DNA of 64,000 nucleotides from Miltoncostaea sp963703045 (GCA_963703045.1 OY969782.1:2046001-2110000); one strand, 5' to 3'; positions 16,520-26,984 are shown, counted from the first letter of the stretch. Notes: generated by a model from the sequence alone, not told the origin. Program-made: numbers and translations.

Positions 16520-16941
16520 ACGCGCACCAGGTCGGTCAGGGCGTCGAGCATCGCGACGTACATTAGTGCCTGCACCCCGTCGCTCAGCGCGATCCGGTAG
16601 GTGAAGGCCAGAGGCCCGGCGACGTCGGTCTCGATGGTCACCCGGGTGCCGTCCGGCTCGGGGCTCAGCATCGTCGTCGTGCGCGCCCGCACGCCGAGGC
16701 CCCTCGCGACCCATGTGATGCGGGAGGGCCGCTCGACCTCGGTCAGGCCGGGACGGGTGTAGAAGTCGCGCCCCTTCGCGTCGCGCAGTCGCAGGTCGAG
16801 GCCCGTGCCCGGCGCGAGCGGCCCGTCGACGGCGGCGGCCGCGCAGTGCGGGTTCCACTCCGGCCAGTCCGCGATCGCGGTCCAGCGGTCCCAGACCACG
16901 TCCGGGGGCGCCGGGGCGACCACCGTCACCACCACGCTCAC
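16516..16941 (-). CDS. SRPBCC (START-like) family protein
   Basis: A 141-residue protein with the SRPBCC pattern: VVTVVAPAPPDVVWDRW, then IADWPEWNPHC, and a long C-terminal helix (SDGVQALMYVAMLDALTDLV). This fold binds hydrophobic ligands and is found in polyketide cyclases and related enzymes; the ligand cannot be inferred. It begins 3 bases after the DUF1385 gene and ends in a GTGA overlap with the YcnI-like gene. Confidence 0.82.
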   Translation of the reverse strand: MSVVVTVVAPAPPDVVWDRWTAIADWPEWNPHCAAAAVDGPLAPGTGLDLRLRDAKGRDFYTRPGLTEVERPSRITWVARGLGVRARTTTMLSPEPDGTRVTIETDVAGPLAFTYRIALSDGVQALMYVAMLDALTDLVRV

Positions 16942-16944
16942 CGG

Positions 16945-17763
16945 CTAGAGGGGCCCCGAGCCCTCCGCGCGGAGGAGGGCCTCCATCGCGGCCCGTCCCA
17001 CGAGCAGGTCGCTCTGGCTCGGCTCGCGGGTGGCGAAGCCCGACTGCATCGCGTGGCCGACGCCGTGCACCAGGCGGGAGAGGGGGTGGGTCGGACGGCG
17101 GGCGGAGAACGAGAACACCTCGACGGCCGCGCCGACGCTCAGCGCGGACATCGCGGTGCGCACCCCCACCCTCGGCCGGCGCACGAACGTGCGGACGATC
17201 GTGTTGCCGACCACGGTCGAGACGAGCAGCGGCAGGATCAGGTTGCTGCCGCAGCGGTCGTGCTCCTTCGCGTGGCCCTCGGCGTTCGCGACCTCGTCCG
17301 CGCCGCCCGCCTCGTAGGCGGCGATGCTCTTGTGCTCGACCGCGTGCCAGATCGCCGCGCGCGAGCCGCGCAGGGTCAGCACGGCCGGGGCGAGGCCGGC
17401 CACGGCCCCCACCGTCTCCTGCGCGAGCACCGACCTCAGCCTGCGTCGCGCGACCGCGGCGACGACCGTCGCCCCCACGGCGGCGCCGACCGTGGAGCGG
17501 TCCTCCATCGCGAAGCGCGCCTGCGGCAGCCCGCGCCGCACGGCGGGCAGCACGGCGAAGGCCTCGCCCAGGCGCACGATGCCGCGCGCCACGGGCAGGT
17601 CGGTCAGCCGTCCGGCGCGGAACAGCCGCTTGCGGCCCGACGCCACCACCAGCTTGCCGTTCTCGTCGCGTACCGCGGCCGCCCAGTGACCCGGTCCGTG
17701 CACGAGCAGCCCGTTGGCGAGGGCCATGCCCCCGAGGCGGTTGGAGCGCGGCGGATCGGCCAT
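16945..17763 (-). CDS. DUF1385 family membrane protein
   Basis: A 272-residue protein with the DUF1385 signature WHAVEHKSIAAYE and KEHDRCGSNL, a His/Glu/Cys set that looks like a metal-binding site near the membrane face. Hydrophobic segments are at about 90-130 and 170-215. The catalytic role of the family is not established. The gene leads the 17.8 to 14.3 kb minus-strand group and has a -10 box exactly 6 bases before its ATG. Confidence 0.85.
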   Translation of the reverse strand: MADPPRSNRLGGMALANGLLVHGPGHWAAAVRDENGKLVVASGRKRLFRAGRLTDLPVARGIVRLGEAFAVLPAVRRGLPQARFAMEDRSTVGAAVGATVVAAVARRRLRSVLAQETVGAVAGLAPAVLTLRGSRAAIWHAVEHKSIAAYEAGGADEVANAEGHAKEHDRCGSNLILPLLVSTVVGNTIVRTFVRRPRVGVRTAMSALSVGAAVEVFSFSARRPTHPLSRLVHGVGHAMQSGFATREPSQSDLLVGRAAMEALLRAEGSGPL

Positions 17764-17769
17764 GGCAGC

Positions 17770-17775
17770 AGGGTA
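17770..17775 (-). promoter_or_regulatory. -10 box (TACCCT) for the DUF1385 group
   Basis: TACCCT on the minus strand ends 6 bases before ATG 17763, which predicts a leaderless transcript. Confidence 0.5.
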
Positions 17776-17838
17776 GCGCCCGGGTCGGGCGCACGTGACC
17801 TCAGCCGAGGACGGCGCCGACGTCGTGGGGGCGCGCCG

Positions 17839-19437
<1,599 letters not shown>

Positions 19438-19479
19438 TTCATGCCATTCGGTGCGGTACGCGATCGCGGGACGACCGCC

Positions 19480-19485
19480 ATCCTA
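19480..19485 (-). promoter_or_regulatory. -10 box (TAGGAT) for thyX
   Basis: TAGGAT on the minus strand lies 42 bases before the TTG at 19437. The opposite strand must hold the promoter of the subtilase gene that starts at 19491, so the two promoters overlap. Confidence 0.35.
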
Positions 19486-19490
19486 GTGGG

Positions 19491-21059
19491 GTGCCCCGCC
19501 GGCTCCCCGTACTCGCCGCGCTCGCCGCGCTCGTCGTGCTCGCCGCGCTCGCCGTCCTGGCCGTGGCGGCGTCGCCCGCCGACACCGCGGCGCGGCCCGA
19601 CGCGGTCGAGCCCGCGCCGCCCCCCGGCTACTGCCGGGTGCGACCCGCCGAGGTCTGGCCCGCCTTCGGCCCCGACGGGAGCGCGCCCGACCTGACCCCC
19701 TTCCAGGACTACCGGGCGGGGCTCGGCATCGACGGCAGCGCGCGCGGCGCCGGGGTCACCATCGCCGACATCGAGTACGAGTGGCGCCCGCAGCACACCG
19801 AGCTCGCCGGCCGTGCGTTGCCCCCGGGGTCCGGCAGCGGGCTGCCGCCCGGGTACCGCGCCGAGGACCACGGCACGGCCGTGCTCGGCATCCTCGGCGC
19901 ATCAGAGGACGGGCGCGGCGTGACCGGCCTGGCGCCCGACGCGACGCTGGCGCCCCGCTCCCCCCTCACGCCCGGCCAGGCCGACTACCGGCCCTGGGAG
20001 GCCGTGACGGCCGCGGCGCGCACGCTCGGGCCGGGCGACGTGATGCTCATCGAGCTGCAGGCGGGCCTCGACGCGGGCGCGGCGCCGTTCGTGCCGATCG
20101 AGGTCTACGGCGAGATGCGCACCGCCATCCGCGCGGCCGTTGACAAGGGCATCGTGGTGGTCGAGCCCGCCGGCAACGGCGGCGGCGACATCGCCGAGCT
20201 GCTGGCGCAGCGCAACGTGCGCGCCCCGTGGCTGCTCGGACCCTCGGCGCCCGACCACTCGGGGGCCCTCATCGTCTCTGGCGGCGGGGCGGGCACCGAC
20301 GACGACGGGACGCCCGACCGGGCCCGCGTGCCCGGCTCCAACTCCGGCGCCCGCATCGACGTGCAGGGCTACGGGGCCGCCGTCGTGACGAGCGGATACG
20401 GCGACAGCCCGTGGAGCCCGGGCGGCGACGGCACCTACACCGCGTGCTTCGACGGCACCTCGAGCGCCGCGGCCACCATCGCGGGGGCCGCCGCCGTGGT
20501 GCAGTCGGCCGAGATCGCGCGCGACGGCACGCCGCTGACGCCGGCGCAGCTGAGGGATCTGCTGGTGGCGACGGGGACCGAGCAGTCGCGTCCCGCCGAC
20601 GGCCACATCGGCCCCCGGCCCTTCGTCGCCGCGGCCATCGCCTCCCTCGGCGACCTCCCCCCGCCCCCGCCCCCGTCGGGGCAGGTCCCCCCGCCCGCGT
20701 CCTCGGGACCCGTGGTGCCGGCCGTGCCGCCGGTGCCGCCGCCGGTGCCCGCCGCCCCCGCGGTCGCCGCCGCCGCGACGCCCGTCCCGGCCGCCCGCGC
20801 CCTGCGCGTCGGCATCGACCGCGCGCGCGGCAGGCTGACGCTGCGCCTGCGGGGCCTCGCGCCGCGGGCCGTGGTGCGGGTCGGCGCCCGCCGTGTGCGC
20901 GTCGTCGGCGGGCGCGCGGTGCTGCGGCGCGCCGTCCGCGGGACCTTCGTCGTGCGGGTGAGCGCGCCGTCGCGGTCAGGGGCGGGCGTCGCCGTCGTCG
21001 CCTTCCGCGTCACCCTCCCCGCGCGCGGCGCGGCGCGGGTCGTCCGCCTGCGCACCTAG
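19491..21059 (+). CDS. Secreted subtilisin-family (S8) serine protease
   Basis: A 522-residue exported protease. A long hydrophobic signal covers about 1-30. The catalytic residues are Asp93 in IADIEYEW, His127 in EDHGTAVLGIL and Ser324 in FDGTSSAAA, with oxyanion Asn229 in PAGNGGG. After the domain comes a Pro-rich linker (about 392-435) and a C-terminal beta domain dominated by Arg, Val and Gly. No clear propeptide separates the signal from the catalytic domain beyond about 50 residues. The gene stands alone and is convergent with the DUF427 gene. Confidence 0.9.
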   Translation: MPRRLPVLAALAALVVLAALAVLAVAASPADTAARPDAVEPAPPPGYCRVRPAEVWPAFGPDGSAPDLTPFQDYRAGLGIDGSARGAGVTIADIEYEWRPQHTELAGRALPPGSGSGLPPGYRAEDHGTAVLGILGASEDGRGVTGLAPDATLAPRSPLTPGQADYRPWEAVTAAARTLGPGDVMLIELQAGLDAGAAPFVPIEVYGEMRTAIRAAVDKGIVVVEPAGNGGGDIAELLAQRNVRAPWLLGPSAPDHSGALIVSGGGAGTDDDGTPDRARVPGSNSGARIDVQGYGAAVVTSGYGDSPWSPGGDGTYTACFDGTSSAAATIAGAAAVVQSAEIARDGTPLTPAQLRDLLVATGTEQSRPADGHIGPRPFVAAAIASLGDLPPPPPPSGQVPPPASSGPVVPAVPPVPPPVPAAPAVAAAATPVPAARALRVGIDRARGRLTLRLRGLAPRAVVRVGARRVRVVGGRAVLRRAVRGTFVVRVSAPSRSGAGVAVVAFRVTLPARGAARVVRLRT

Positions 21060-21069
21060 GCGACGGCGG

Positions 21070-21474
21070 TCACCAGCCCCAGGTGCCCGGCGCCCCCTTG
21101 AAGGGCCCGACGATCTCGTCGGTGATCCAGCCTCCGTAGAAGTCGCCCTCCTGGCTGCGCACCCGCTCGCCGCCGACGCGGCACTCGTCCACCGCGCCGG
21201 GGTAGACGGCGACGTGGCCGGCGAGCGCCGCGTAGGCCGGCACCGGCTCGGGGTAGGACCAGGCGGCGCGCGCGGCCGTGCGCCCGCCGCCGACGACGTC
21301 GAGGTAGCCCGCCTGGCCCTTCCACTCGCAGAAGCTGGAGCCCGCGGCCGGGACGAGGGCCCCGGGCGCGAAGTCGGCGGCCGGCAGGTAGAAGGTCGGC
21401 GGGTGGCTCGTCTCGAGCACCCGCAGGGCGCGCGTCGTGTCGGCCACGACCTCGCCCCCCAGCGTGACGGTCAC
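21070..21474 (-). CDS. DUF427 family protein, true start probably further upstream
   Basis: The open frame from GTG 21474 gives 134 residues with the DUF427 core: GGEVVADTTRALRVLETSHPPTFYLP and FCEWKGQAGYLDV. The same frame upstream encodes QESVWDYPRPPRV, which is the normal N-terminus of this subfamily, up to about 21521. No ATG, GTG or TTG is found there, so either CTG is used or the start codon is damaged. The function is unknown. It ends an operon that begins at 25700. Confidence 0.8.
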   Translation of the reverse strand: MTVTLGGEVVADTTRALRVLETSHPPTFYLPAADFAPGALVPAAGSSFCEWKGQAGYLDVVGGGRTAARAAWSYPEPVPAYAALAGHVAVYPGAVDECRVGGERVRSQEGDFYGGWITDEIVGPFKGAPGTWGW

Positions 21475-21556
21475 CCGCCGCGCGTCCCGGTCGACGCGCG
21501 GCGGCCGCGGGTAGTCCCAGACCGACTCCTGACCGGGGCCCGGGGGCGTCCGGTCC

Positions 21557-21925
21557 CTACCAGGAGGCAGAGCCGCCCCGCGTGTCGGTCTGCTCCATGG
21601 GCCACACCTCGGGCAGGTCGACGTTGAAGTTGCCCTCGTCGTCGGCGTGCTTGCTGTGCCACTCGGTGAAGTTCGGGATCGAGAAGCCCACCACCCGGAA
21701 GCTGTGCCGGTCGACGCGCACGACGAGCTCCCGCTCGGGGTCGAGCACCGCGAGCGCCGGGCTCGGGATGCCGTACGAGCAGTGGTAGGCGTCCTTGTCC
21801 TTGTCGTACCGGGTCATGGCGTCCGAGGGCGTGTGGGTGCCCGCGCCGACGGCCGACGCCGGCTCGACGCCCTCCTCGGGCGGCTGCGGCCCCGCGCCCG
21901 ACCCGGGCGGCGGAAAGGTGCTCAT
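21557..21925 (-). CDS. Conserved hypothetical protein
   Basis: A 122-residue protein with a Pro/Gly-rich first 35 residues and then a compact domain (MTRYDKDKDAYHCSYG, LVVRVDRHSFRVVGFSIPNF, EGNFNVDLPEVWP). The middle resembles the short beta-hairpin proteins of the DUF2283 type, but the match is weak. It overlaps the YqeY gene by ATGA. Confidence 0.65.
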   Translation of the reverse strand: MSTFPPPGSGAGPQPPEEGVEPASAVGAGTHTPSDAMTRYDKDKDAYHCSYGIPSPALAVLDPERELVVRVDRHSFRVVGFSIPNFTEWHSKHADDEGNFNVDLPEVWPMEQTDTRGGSASW

Positions 21926-22389
21926 CGGTCTCCTCCCAGCATGCGTTGCACGATCACCCGTACCTCTTTCCCGTCGGCGGTGGCGCCGACACGGCTCATG
22001 ACGGCCTTCATCACGCGTCCCATGTCGCCCGGGCCCGCGGCCCCCTCGGACGCGATGACGTCGGCGACCACGGGCTCGATGGCGGCGGCGTCCATCTGGG
22101 CCGGCAGGTAGGCCTCGAGCACCCCCATCTCGGCGACCTCGGTCGCGACGAGATCGTCGCGCCCTCCGGCCCGGAACTGCTCGATCGACTCGCGGTGCTG
22201 CTTGACGATGCCGCGCAGCACACGTGCCGCCGCGTCGTCGTCGAGCGGCGCGCGGGCCTCGATCTCGGCGTTCTTGAGGCTCGCGCGGGCCCGCCGGATC
22301 GCCCCGAGGCGCAGCTTGTCGCCGCCCCGCATCGCGTCCTTGAGGTCCTGGTCGAGCCGGGCGCCGATGCCCGTCGTGGTGTCCGCCAT
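21922..22389 (-). CDS. GatB/YqeY domain protein
   Basis: A 155-residue protein with the YqeY helical domain: LDQDLKDAMRGGDKLRLGAIR, EIEARAPLDDDAAARVL, IEQFRAGGRDDLV and a C-terminal DMGRVMKAVMSRVGATADGKEV helix. This domain is the tail module of GatB, the tRNA-dependent amidotransferase subunit, and is thought to bind tRNA. The free-standing form has no settled role. ATG 22389 follows an AGGGGGA ribosome site. Confidence 0.92.
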   Translation of the reverse strand: MADTTTGIGARLDQDLKDAMRGGDKLRLGAIRRARASLKNAEIEARAPLDDDAAARVLRGIVKQHRESIEQFRAGGRDDLVATEVAEMGVLEAYLPAQMDAAAIEPVVADVIASEGAAGPGDMGRVMKAVMSRVGATADGKEVRVIVQRMLGGDR

Positions 22390-22424
22390 CCGCGTCCCCC
22401 TCGGCACGATTCCTTCCCGGGACT

Positions 22425-23117
22425 CTAGTCGGCCCGTCCCGCGGCGGCCCCCCGGCGCCGGTCGAAGGGACGGTCGAGCAGCCAGAAGAGCACGAGGGCG
22501 ACGATGGCGCCCGAGGCGATGTACCAGGGCCAGGGGCCCATGAGGTCGAGCAGGCTGCCGCCCGGGGGCGGCCGTCGCAGGAACATGTAGTTGCCGCCGG
22601 TGGCGAGCGTGCCGATCGCCGCGACGACCGTCCAGGCGAGCGTCAGGGCGAAGATCCTCGGGACGGCGCCGGGGCGGGGCGTGCGGCCGAGGCCCCAGGC
22701 GAGCAGTACGGCGGCCACGACGACGCCGGAGTGGGCGATCACGAACGTCCACGCGCGGTAGTCGGGGAACCCCTGCCGCAGGTCGGGGGTCGCCAGCGCC
22801 TGCACCGTGGCCGTCAGGGCCCAGAAGTAGGTCAGCTCGAACGCGAGCGGCGACGACCGCCAGAGGGCGACGACCGCGGCGACCGTCGCGGCGTCGGTGA
22901 GGTGCAGCGGCAGGTCGCCGCGCGCGGACAGCCCCTCGTCGAGCCCGTGCACGATGTGGAAGACGACCTCGTTGAGCACGAGCACGACCGCGAGAGCCCG
23001 CGCGCCGTGCCGCAACCGGGGCGCGTCCCGATCGCGGCGCGCGAGTAGCCCGACTGCCAGGCACGCGCCCGCGGTGGCGCCGAGCACGATCAGGTGCGAG
23101 GGGGAGAAAGGCTCCAC
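22425..23117 (-). CDS. YwaF/TIGR02206 family integral membrane protein
   Basis: A 230-residue protein with about seven hydrophobic helices. The signature segments DLPLHLTDAAT, QALATPDLRQGFP and GGNYMFLRRPPPGGSLLDLM are typical of YwaF-type proteins. The function is not known. GTG 23117 comes 7 bases after the rarA stop, so it belongs to the same transcript. Confidence 0.87.
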   Translation of the reverse strand: MEPFSPSHLIVLGATAGACLAVGLLARRDRDAPRLRHGARALAVVLVLNEVVFHIVHGLDEGLSARGDLPLHLTDAATVAAVVALWRSSPLAFELTYFWALTATVQALATPDLRQGFPDYRAWTFVIAHSGVVVAAVLLAWGLGRTPRPGAVPRIFALTLAWTVVAAIGTLATGGNYMFLRRPPPGGSLLDLMGPWPWYIASGAIVALVLFWLLDRPFDRRRGAAAGRAD

Positions 23118-23124
23118 GCGCGGG

Positions 23125-24492
23125 CTAGAAGGGCTCCTCCCGGTCGGGGTCGGCGCCGCTCTCCTCCACCTCGCCGCGCAGGTCGCGCAGGCGCGCCGCC
23201 AGCTCGCCCTCGGGGCCGCGATCGGTCGGATCGTAGAAGCGCACCGCCTCGAGACCCTCCGGCATCAGCGATCCGGGCACGAACCCGTCGGCGGAGTCGT
23301 GCGGGTAGCGGTAGCCCTCGCCGTTGCCGAGGCCCCGCGCGTTGGCGACGCTCGAGTCGCGCAGGGCGAGCGGCGGGCGCCGCGCGCCCTCGCGCTCGAC
23401 CCGCTCCAGTGCCGCGTCGATCGCCCGGTACGAGGCGTTCGACTTCGGCGCGAGCGCGATGTAGGTGGTCGCCTGGGCGAGCGAGATGCGGGCCTCCGGG
23501 AGACCGACGAACTCGACCGCCCGCCCCGCGGCCACGGCGACCGCGAGGGCGCGCGGGTCGGCGTTGCCCACGTCCTCGCTCGCGGCCACGATCAGCCGGC
23601 GGGCGATGAACTTGGGGTCCTCGCCGCCCTTCAGCATCACGGCCAGGTAGTAGATGGCAGCGTCCGGGTCGCTGCCGCGCAGGCTCTTGATGAACGCCGA
23701 GATCGTGTCGTAGTGGGCGTCGCCCTGGCGGTCGTAGACGACGGCACGGCCGCCCGCCGCGCCCTGGACGGTCTCGAGGGCGATCGTGCGCCCGTCGGAC
23801 GTGTCGGCGGCGGCCGCCTCGAGCAGGTTGAGCGCACCGCGCGCGTCGCCCCCGGCGCGGGCGACGATCGCCGCCCGCGCCTCGTCGCCCAGCGCGACGC
23901 GGCCGGCCAGACCGTGCGGGGCCGCCACGGCGCGATCGAGCATGCCGGCCACGTCGTCCGGCCCGAGCGGCTCCAGCACCCAGACGCGCATCCGGGACAC
24001 CAGCGCGGCGTTGACCTCGTACCACGGGTTCTGGGTGGTGGCGCCGATGAGCGTCAGCAGGCCGTCCTCGACGGCCGGCAGCAGGGCGTCCTGCTGCGCG
24101 CGGTTGAAGCGGTGGATCTCGTCGAGGAAGAGCACGGTGGACGTGCCGGCCGCCAGCCGGTCGCGCGCCCGCGCCATCACGGCGCGCACGTCGGAGACCG
24201 ACGCGGACACGGCCGAGAGCTCCTCGAAGGACGCCGAGGTGCTGTGGGCGACGATGCGCGCGAGGGTCGTCTTGCCGCTGCCCGGCGGTCCGTAGAGGAT
24301 CATCGAGGGCACCCGGTCGGCGACGATCGCGGCGCGCAGCGCCCCGTCGGGCCCCAGCAGGGCGGTCTGGCCGACCACGTCGTCGAGGCTCTCCGGCCGC
24401 ATCCGCGCGGCCAGCGGACGCGTGCGCTGCAGCCGCGACTCGACGGCCTCGCCGAACAGGTCGCCCTGCGGTGGTCCCCCGCCGCGGGCCAT
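23125..24492 (-). CDS. rarA: Replication-associated recombination protein RarA (MgsA)
   Basis: A 455-residue AAA+ ATPase that acts at stalled replication forks. The N-terminus has a QGDLFGE motif of the kind that binds the sliding clamp or SSB, followed by RPLAARMRPESLDDVVGQ. Walker A is LYGPPGSGKTTLA and Walker B is LFLDEIHRFN. The sensor region is GATTQNPWYEVNAALVSR. The C-terminal tetramerisation domain (KSLRGSDPDAAIYYLAVML, RALAVAVAAGRAVEFVGLPEA) is complete. ATG 24492 shares one base with the stop of the MFS gene. Confidence 0.96.
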   Translation of the reverse strand: MARGGGPPQGDLFGEAVESRLQRTRPLAARMRPESLDDVVGQTALLGPDGALRAAIVADRVPSMILYGPPGSGKTTLARIVAHSTSASFEELSAVSASVSDVRAVMARARDRLAAGTSTVLFLDEIHRFNRAQQDALLPAVEDGLLTLIGATTQNPWYEVNAALVSRMRVWVLEPLGPDDVAGMLDRAVAAPHGLAGRVALGDEARAAIVARAGGDARGALNLLEAAAADTSDGRTIALETVQGAAGGRAVVYDRQGDAHYDTISAFIKSLRGSDPDAAIYYLAVMLKGGEDPKFIARRLIVAASEDVGNADPRALAVAVAAGRAVEFVGLPEARISLAQATTYIALAPKSNASYRAIDAALERVEREGARRPPLALRDSSVANARGLGNGEGYRYPHDSADGFVPGSLMPEGLEAVRFYDPTDRGPEGELAARLRDLRGEVEESGADPDREEPF

Positions 24493-25700
24493 CAGGCGGC
24501 CACCCGCAGAGGGCCCCGGGACGGAAGCAGGGTCGCGACGGCCGCGCCGAGCAGCGGCAGGGCGACGACGCCCCACAGCGCCGCCTCGCGTCCTGCAGCG
24601 TCGGCGATGGCGCCGAAGAGGGCGAGGCCGGGCGGCGCCGAGCCGATGGCGCCGAAGCCGATCATGAGCCCGGCCGCGAGGGCGAGGCGACCGGGCAGGT
24701 ACTCCTGGCCCATCATCACGGTGACCGAGAACGACGACATGAGCACGAAGCCGGCCCCGGCCAGGGGCACGAGGGCGACGAGCCCGTCGAGCAGCAGGAA
24801 GGCGCCGAGCAGAGGCGTCACCATCGGCAGGCTCCAGATCAGCATCAGACGCCCTCCGAGGCGGTCGGCGACGGCCGCGCCCCCCAGGGTGCCCACGGCC
24901 CCGGCCGCCGAGAACACCACCACGGCGAAACCGGCGGCCTGGTCGGAGAACCCGCGCTCGCCCGTCAGCAGCAGCGGCGCGAGGGCGAGCACGCAGAACT
25001 GGGTCCACGTGCGCATGCTCGTGACGAACAGCAGCAGCGAGATGCTCCACGCGCTGGCGCGGGCGCCGCCCTCCGCGGCCGCCGCCGGGCGCGGCGTCAC
25101 CGGCACGCCGATGCGGTCGCGCTCGTGGTGCAGCCAGACCGCCACCACGAGGCCCGGGACCAGGAAGACCAGGGTGGCGCGGGCGTCCAGCAGGGGGATG
25201 AAGAGGGCGGCGATCAGCGGCCCGACCGCGAAGCCGGCGTTGCCGCCGAGCATGAACCACGCCAGCCCGGTGGCCTTGCGCTCGGCGCTGATCTGGTTCG
25301 CGACCCGCGCGGCCTCGGGATGGAACGCCGCGATGCCGAGGCCCGAGCCGACGATGCACGCCAGCACGCCCGCGTAGCCGCCGGCGAGGCCGGCGAGCGC
25401 GAGGCCGGCCGCCGCCACGCCGACGCCGCCCCACAGGAAGACGGTCGTCGCGCGCCGGTCGGCCACCAGCCCGAAGAGCGGCTGGATCGCCGACGAGACG
25501 AGCAGCGAGGCGCCGAGGATCATGCTGGCCGCGAGGTCGGACAGGGCGTAGAGGGCCGTGAACACCGGGATCATCGCCGGCACGGCGCCCACGGTGGCGT
25601 CGATCACGAAGTGGCCGGACGCGAGCAGCGTGATGCCCCGGCGATCGATCGCCCCGGCGTCGAGGCGCCGCGGGGCCACGGCGGGGGCGCTCGCGCTCAT
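24492..25700 (-). CDS. MFS transporter, fosmidomycin-resistance (Fsr) type
   Basis: A 402-residue major facilitator with 12 predicted helices. The start HFVIDATVGAVPAMIPV, the LVSSAIQPLFGLVADR loop and IAAFHPEAARVAN are characteristic of the Fsr subfamily of efflux transporters. The substrate here is not known. ATG 25700 lies 6 bases after a TAGAGT -10 box, and the gene leads a six-gene minus-strand group (MFS, rarA, ywaF-like, yqeY, hypothetical, DUF427). Confidence 0.87.
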   Translation of the reverse strand: MSASAPAVAPRRLDAGAIDRRGITLLASGHFVIDATVGAVPAMIPVFTALYALSDLAASMILGASLLVSSAIQPLFGLVADRRATTVFLWGGVGVAAAGLALAGLAGGYAGVLACIVGSGLGIAAFHPEAARVANQISAERKATGLAWFMLGGNAGFAVGPLIAALFIPLLDARATLVFLVPGLVVAVWLHHERDRIGVPVTPRPAAAAEGGARASAWSISLLLFVTSMRTWTQFCVLALAPLLLTGERGFSDQAAGFAVVVFSAAGAVGTLGGAAVADRLGGRLMLIWSLPMVTPLLGAFLLLDGLVALVPLAGAGFVLMSSFSVTVMMGQEYLPGRLALAAGLMIGFGAIGSAPPGLALFGAIADAAGREAALWGVVALPLLGAAVATLLPSRGPLRVAA

Positions 25701-25706
25701 CGGCGC

Positions 25707-25712
25707 ACTCTA
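25707..25712 (-). promoter_or_regulatory. -10 box (TAGAGT) for the MFS-rarA group
   Basis: TAGAGT on the minus strand ends 6 bases before ATG 25700. Confidence 0.5.
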
Positions 25713-25732
25713 CGCCGGGTCCGTCGCCGGGC

Positions 25733-25738
25733 TAGGGT
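25733..25738 (+). promoter_or_regulatory. -10 box (TAGGGT) for the 73-residue gene
   Basis: TAGGGT ends 6 bases before ATG 25745 and is divergent from the box at 25707-25712. Confidence 0.45.
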
Positions 25739-25744
25739 CGCCGC

Positions 25745-25966
25745 ATGCCCGGTGGACGCGAGATCAGCGGTGCCGACGTGCGCGCCGCGGCCACCTCCAC
25801 GGGCGGCGCGGCCGCCGACCGCGACGCCCTGCGCGCGGCGGTCGGGCCCGACGACCTCTTCGCGTCGTACGACGAGCTGCTGCGGGCGTGCCCGCCGTCG
25901 CGCATCGGGCTCAGCCCCGGCGCCCATGCGGCGCTGTTCGCCCCGCTCTTCGGGGAGTTCGAGTAG
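25745..25966 (+). CDS. Small hypothetical protein
   Basis: A 73-residue protein (MPGGREISGADVRAA, then LFASYDELLRACPPSRIGLS and a C-terminal LFGEFE). No family recognised. The support is a well-placed -10 box, an amino-acid composition unlike a shadow frame, and a stop just before the convergent membrane gene. Confidence 0.55.
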   Translation: MPGGREISGADVRAAATSTGGAAADRDALRAAVGPDDLFASYDELLRACPPSRIGLSPGAHAALFAPLFGEFE

Positions 25967-25967
25967 G

Positions 25968-26621
25968 TCAGGCCGCCGGCGGGCGCTCCGGGGTCCCGAG
26001 CCCCGCCACGTCCTCCAGACGGCTGTCGGCGAGGGGATCGGGGCGGCGGCTCCACCACGCCACGCCCGTCGCCAGGGCCTGCACGCGCGCCCCGACGACG
26101 GCGAAGCCGACGGAGCAGAGCACGATGACGAGCGGGGTCATGGCGCCCGCGTCCGTGCCGAAGAGCCCGATCGGCGTGTCGAAGCGGGCATCGGCGAGCG
26201 CGGTGAAGAGCAGCCCCACCGCGGCAACCGTCAGCAGCGCGAGCGGGATCGCCTGCACGACCCAGTGGCGGCGCACGAGGCGCACGATCACCAGCTCGTG
26301 GACGAGCATCAGGCCGATGCCGAGGGCGAGCGTGCTCCACAGGCCCGTCGGCCCGGCCGAGTCGCCGATCACGCCGAGCGCCTCGTCGGTGCGGCCGGTC
26401 TCGCCGGCCTCGCCGCGGATCATCGTGCCGAGCACGTGGTTGAAGTCGAGGGTCGTGTACCCCTTGCGGAACGACCCCTGGATCATCACGAGGAACACGA
26501 TCGCGCCGACCGCCCCTCCGATCGCGGGGGCCAGCAACGTCCGGGCCGCCCGCCCGAGCACGCCGCCCCCGTCGCCCGAGGCCGAGCCGTCCGCCGGCGC
26601 CGGTGGGGGCCCGGTGCTCAC
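25968..26621 (-). CDS. Four-helix membrane protein, unknown function
   Basis: A 217-residue protein with a disordered, Gly/Pro-rich first 20 residues and four hydrophobic helices (AIGGAVGAIVFLVMIQG, LALGIGLMLVHELVIV, IPLALLTVAAVGLLFTAL, TPLVIVLCSVGFAVVGA). The loop after the first helix contains YTTLDFNHVLGTMIRG. No family recognised. GTG 26621 overlaps the zinc-ribbon gene stop by GTGA. Confidence 0.75.
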   Translation of the reverse strand: MSTGPPPAPADGSASGDGGGVLGRAARTLLAPAIGGAVGAIVFLVMIQGSFRKGYTTLDFNHVLGTMIRGEAGETGRTDEALGVIGDSAGPTGLWSTLALGIGLMLVHELVIVRLVRRHWVVQAIPLALLTVAAVGLLFTALADARFDTPIGLFGTDAGAMTPLVIVLCSVGFAVVGARVQALATGVAWWSRRPDPLADSRLEDVAGLGTPERPPAA

Positions 26622-26881
26622 GGGGCGTCCTCGTCGTGGGGGTTGGCCCGCAGCCAGGAGATGCGCAGGAAGAGATCGCGGTCGCTCACGTCCTGCTCCA
26701 GCTCGAACCCCGTGCCACACAGCGGGCAGGCCGTGAACGGGTGGAAGACCGGGATGCCGTCCTCGTCGGCGGCCCCGGTCGGGATGAGCAGCAGGTCGCC
26801 CCAGCACTCGGGCGTGGGGCACCGCACGCGCGCGTCGATGTTGGCGAAGGCGCTCTTGGTGAGGGAAGGCGTGTCGCTCAT
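26618..26881 (-). CDS. Small zinc-ribbon protein
   Basis: An 87-residue protein with two cysteine pairs, CPTPEC and CPLC, separated by about 33 residues, which suggests one zinc ribbon. The rest is acidic. ATG 26881 is preceded by GGAG at 5 bases and is preferred over the upstream ATGs. It is co-translated with the membrane protein that follows, so the two probably act together. Confidence 0.7.
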   Translation of the reverse strand: MSDTPSLTKSAFANIDARVRCPTPECWGDLLLIPTGAADEDGIPVFHPFTACPLCGTGFELEQDVSDRDLFLRISWLRANPHDEDAP

Positions 26882-26978
26882 GGCCGCTCCGGGCATCATC
26901 GCGCCTCGAGTCACTACATTTCGTGAAGCGATGGAGACCCGCATCGGGTGTCCCGCGTTCCCTCCGGGGGGAAAAGGG

Positions 26979-26984
26979 TAGAAT
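26979..26984 (+). promoter_or_regulatory. -10 box (TAGAAT) of the cysteine operon
   Basis: TAGAAT lies 45 bases before ATG 27030. The bases just upstream contain TTCCCTCCGGGGGGAA, an imperfect inverted repeat near the expected -35 position. Confidence 0.55.
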
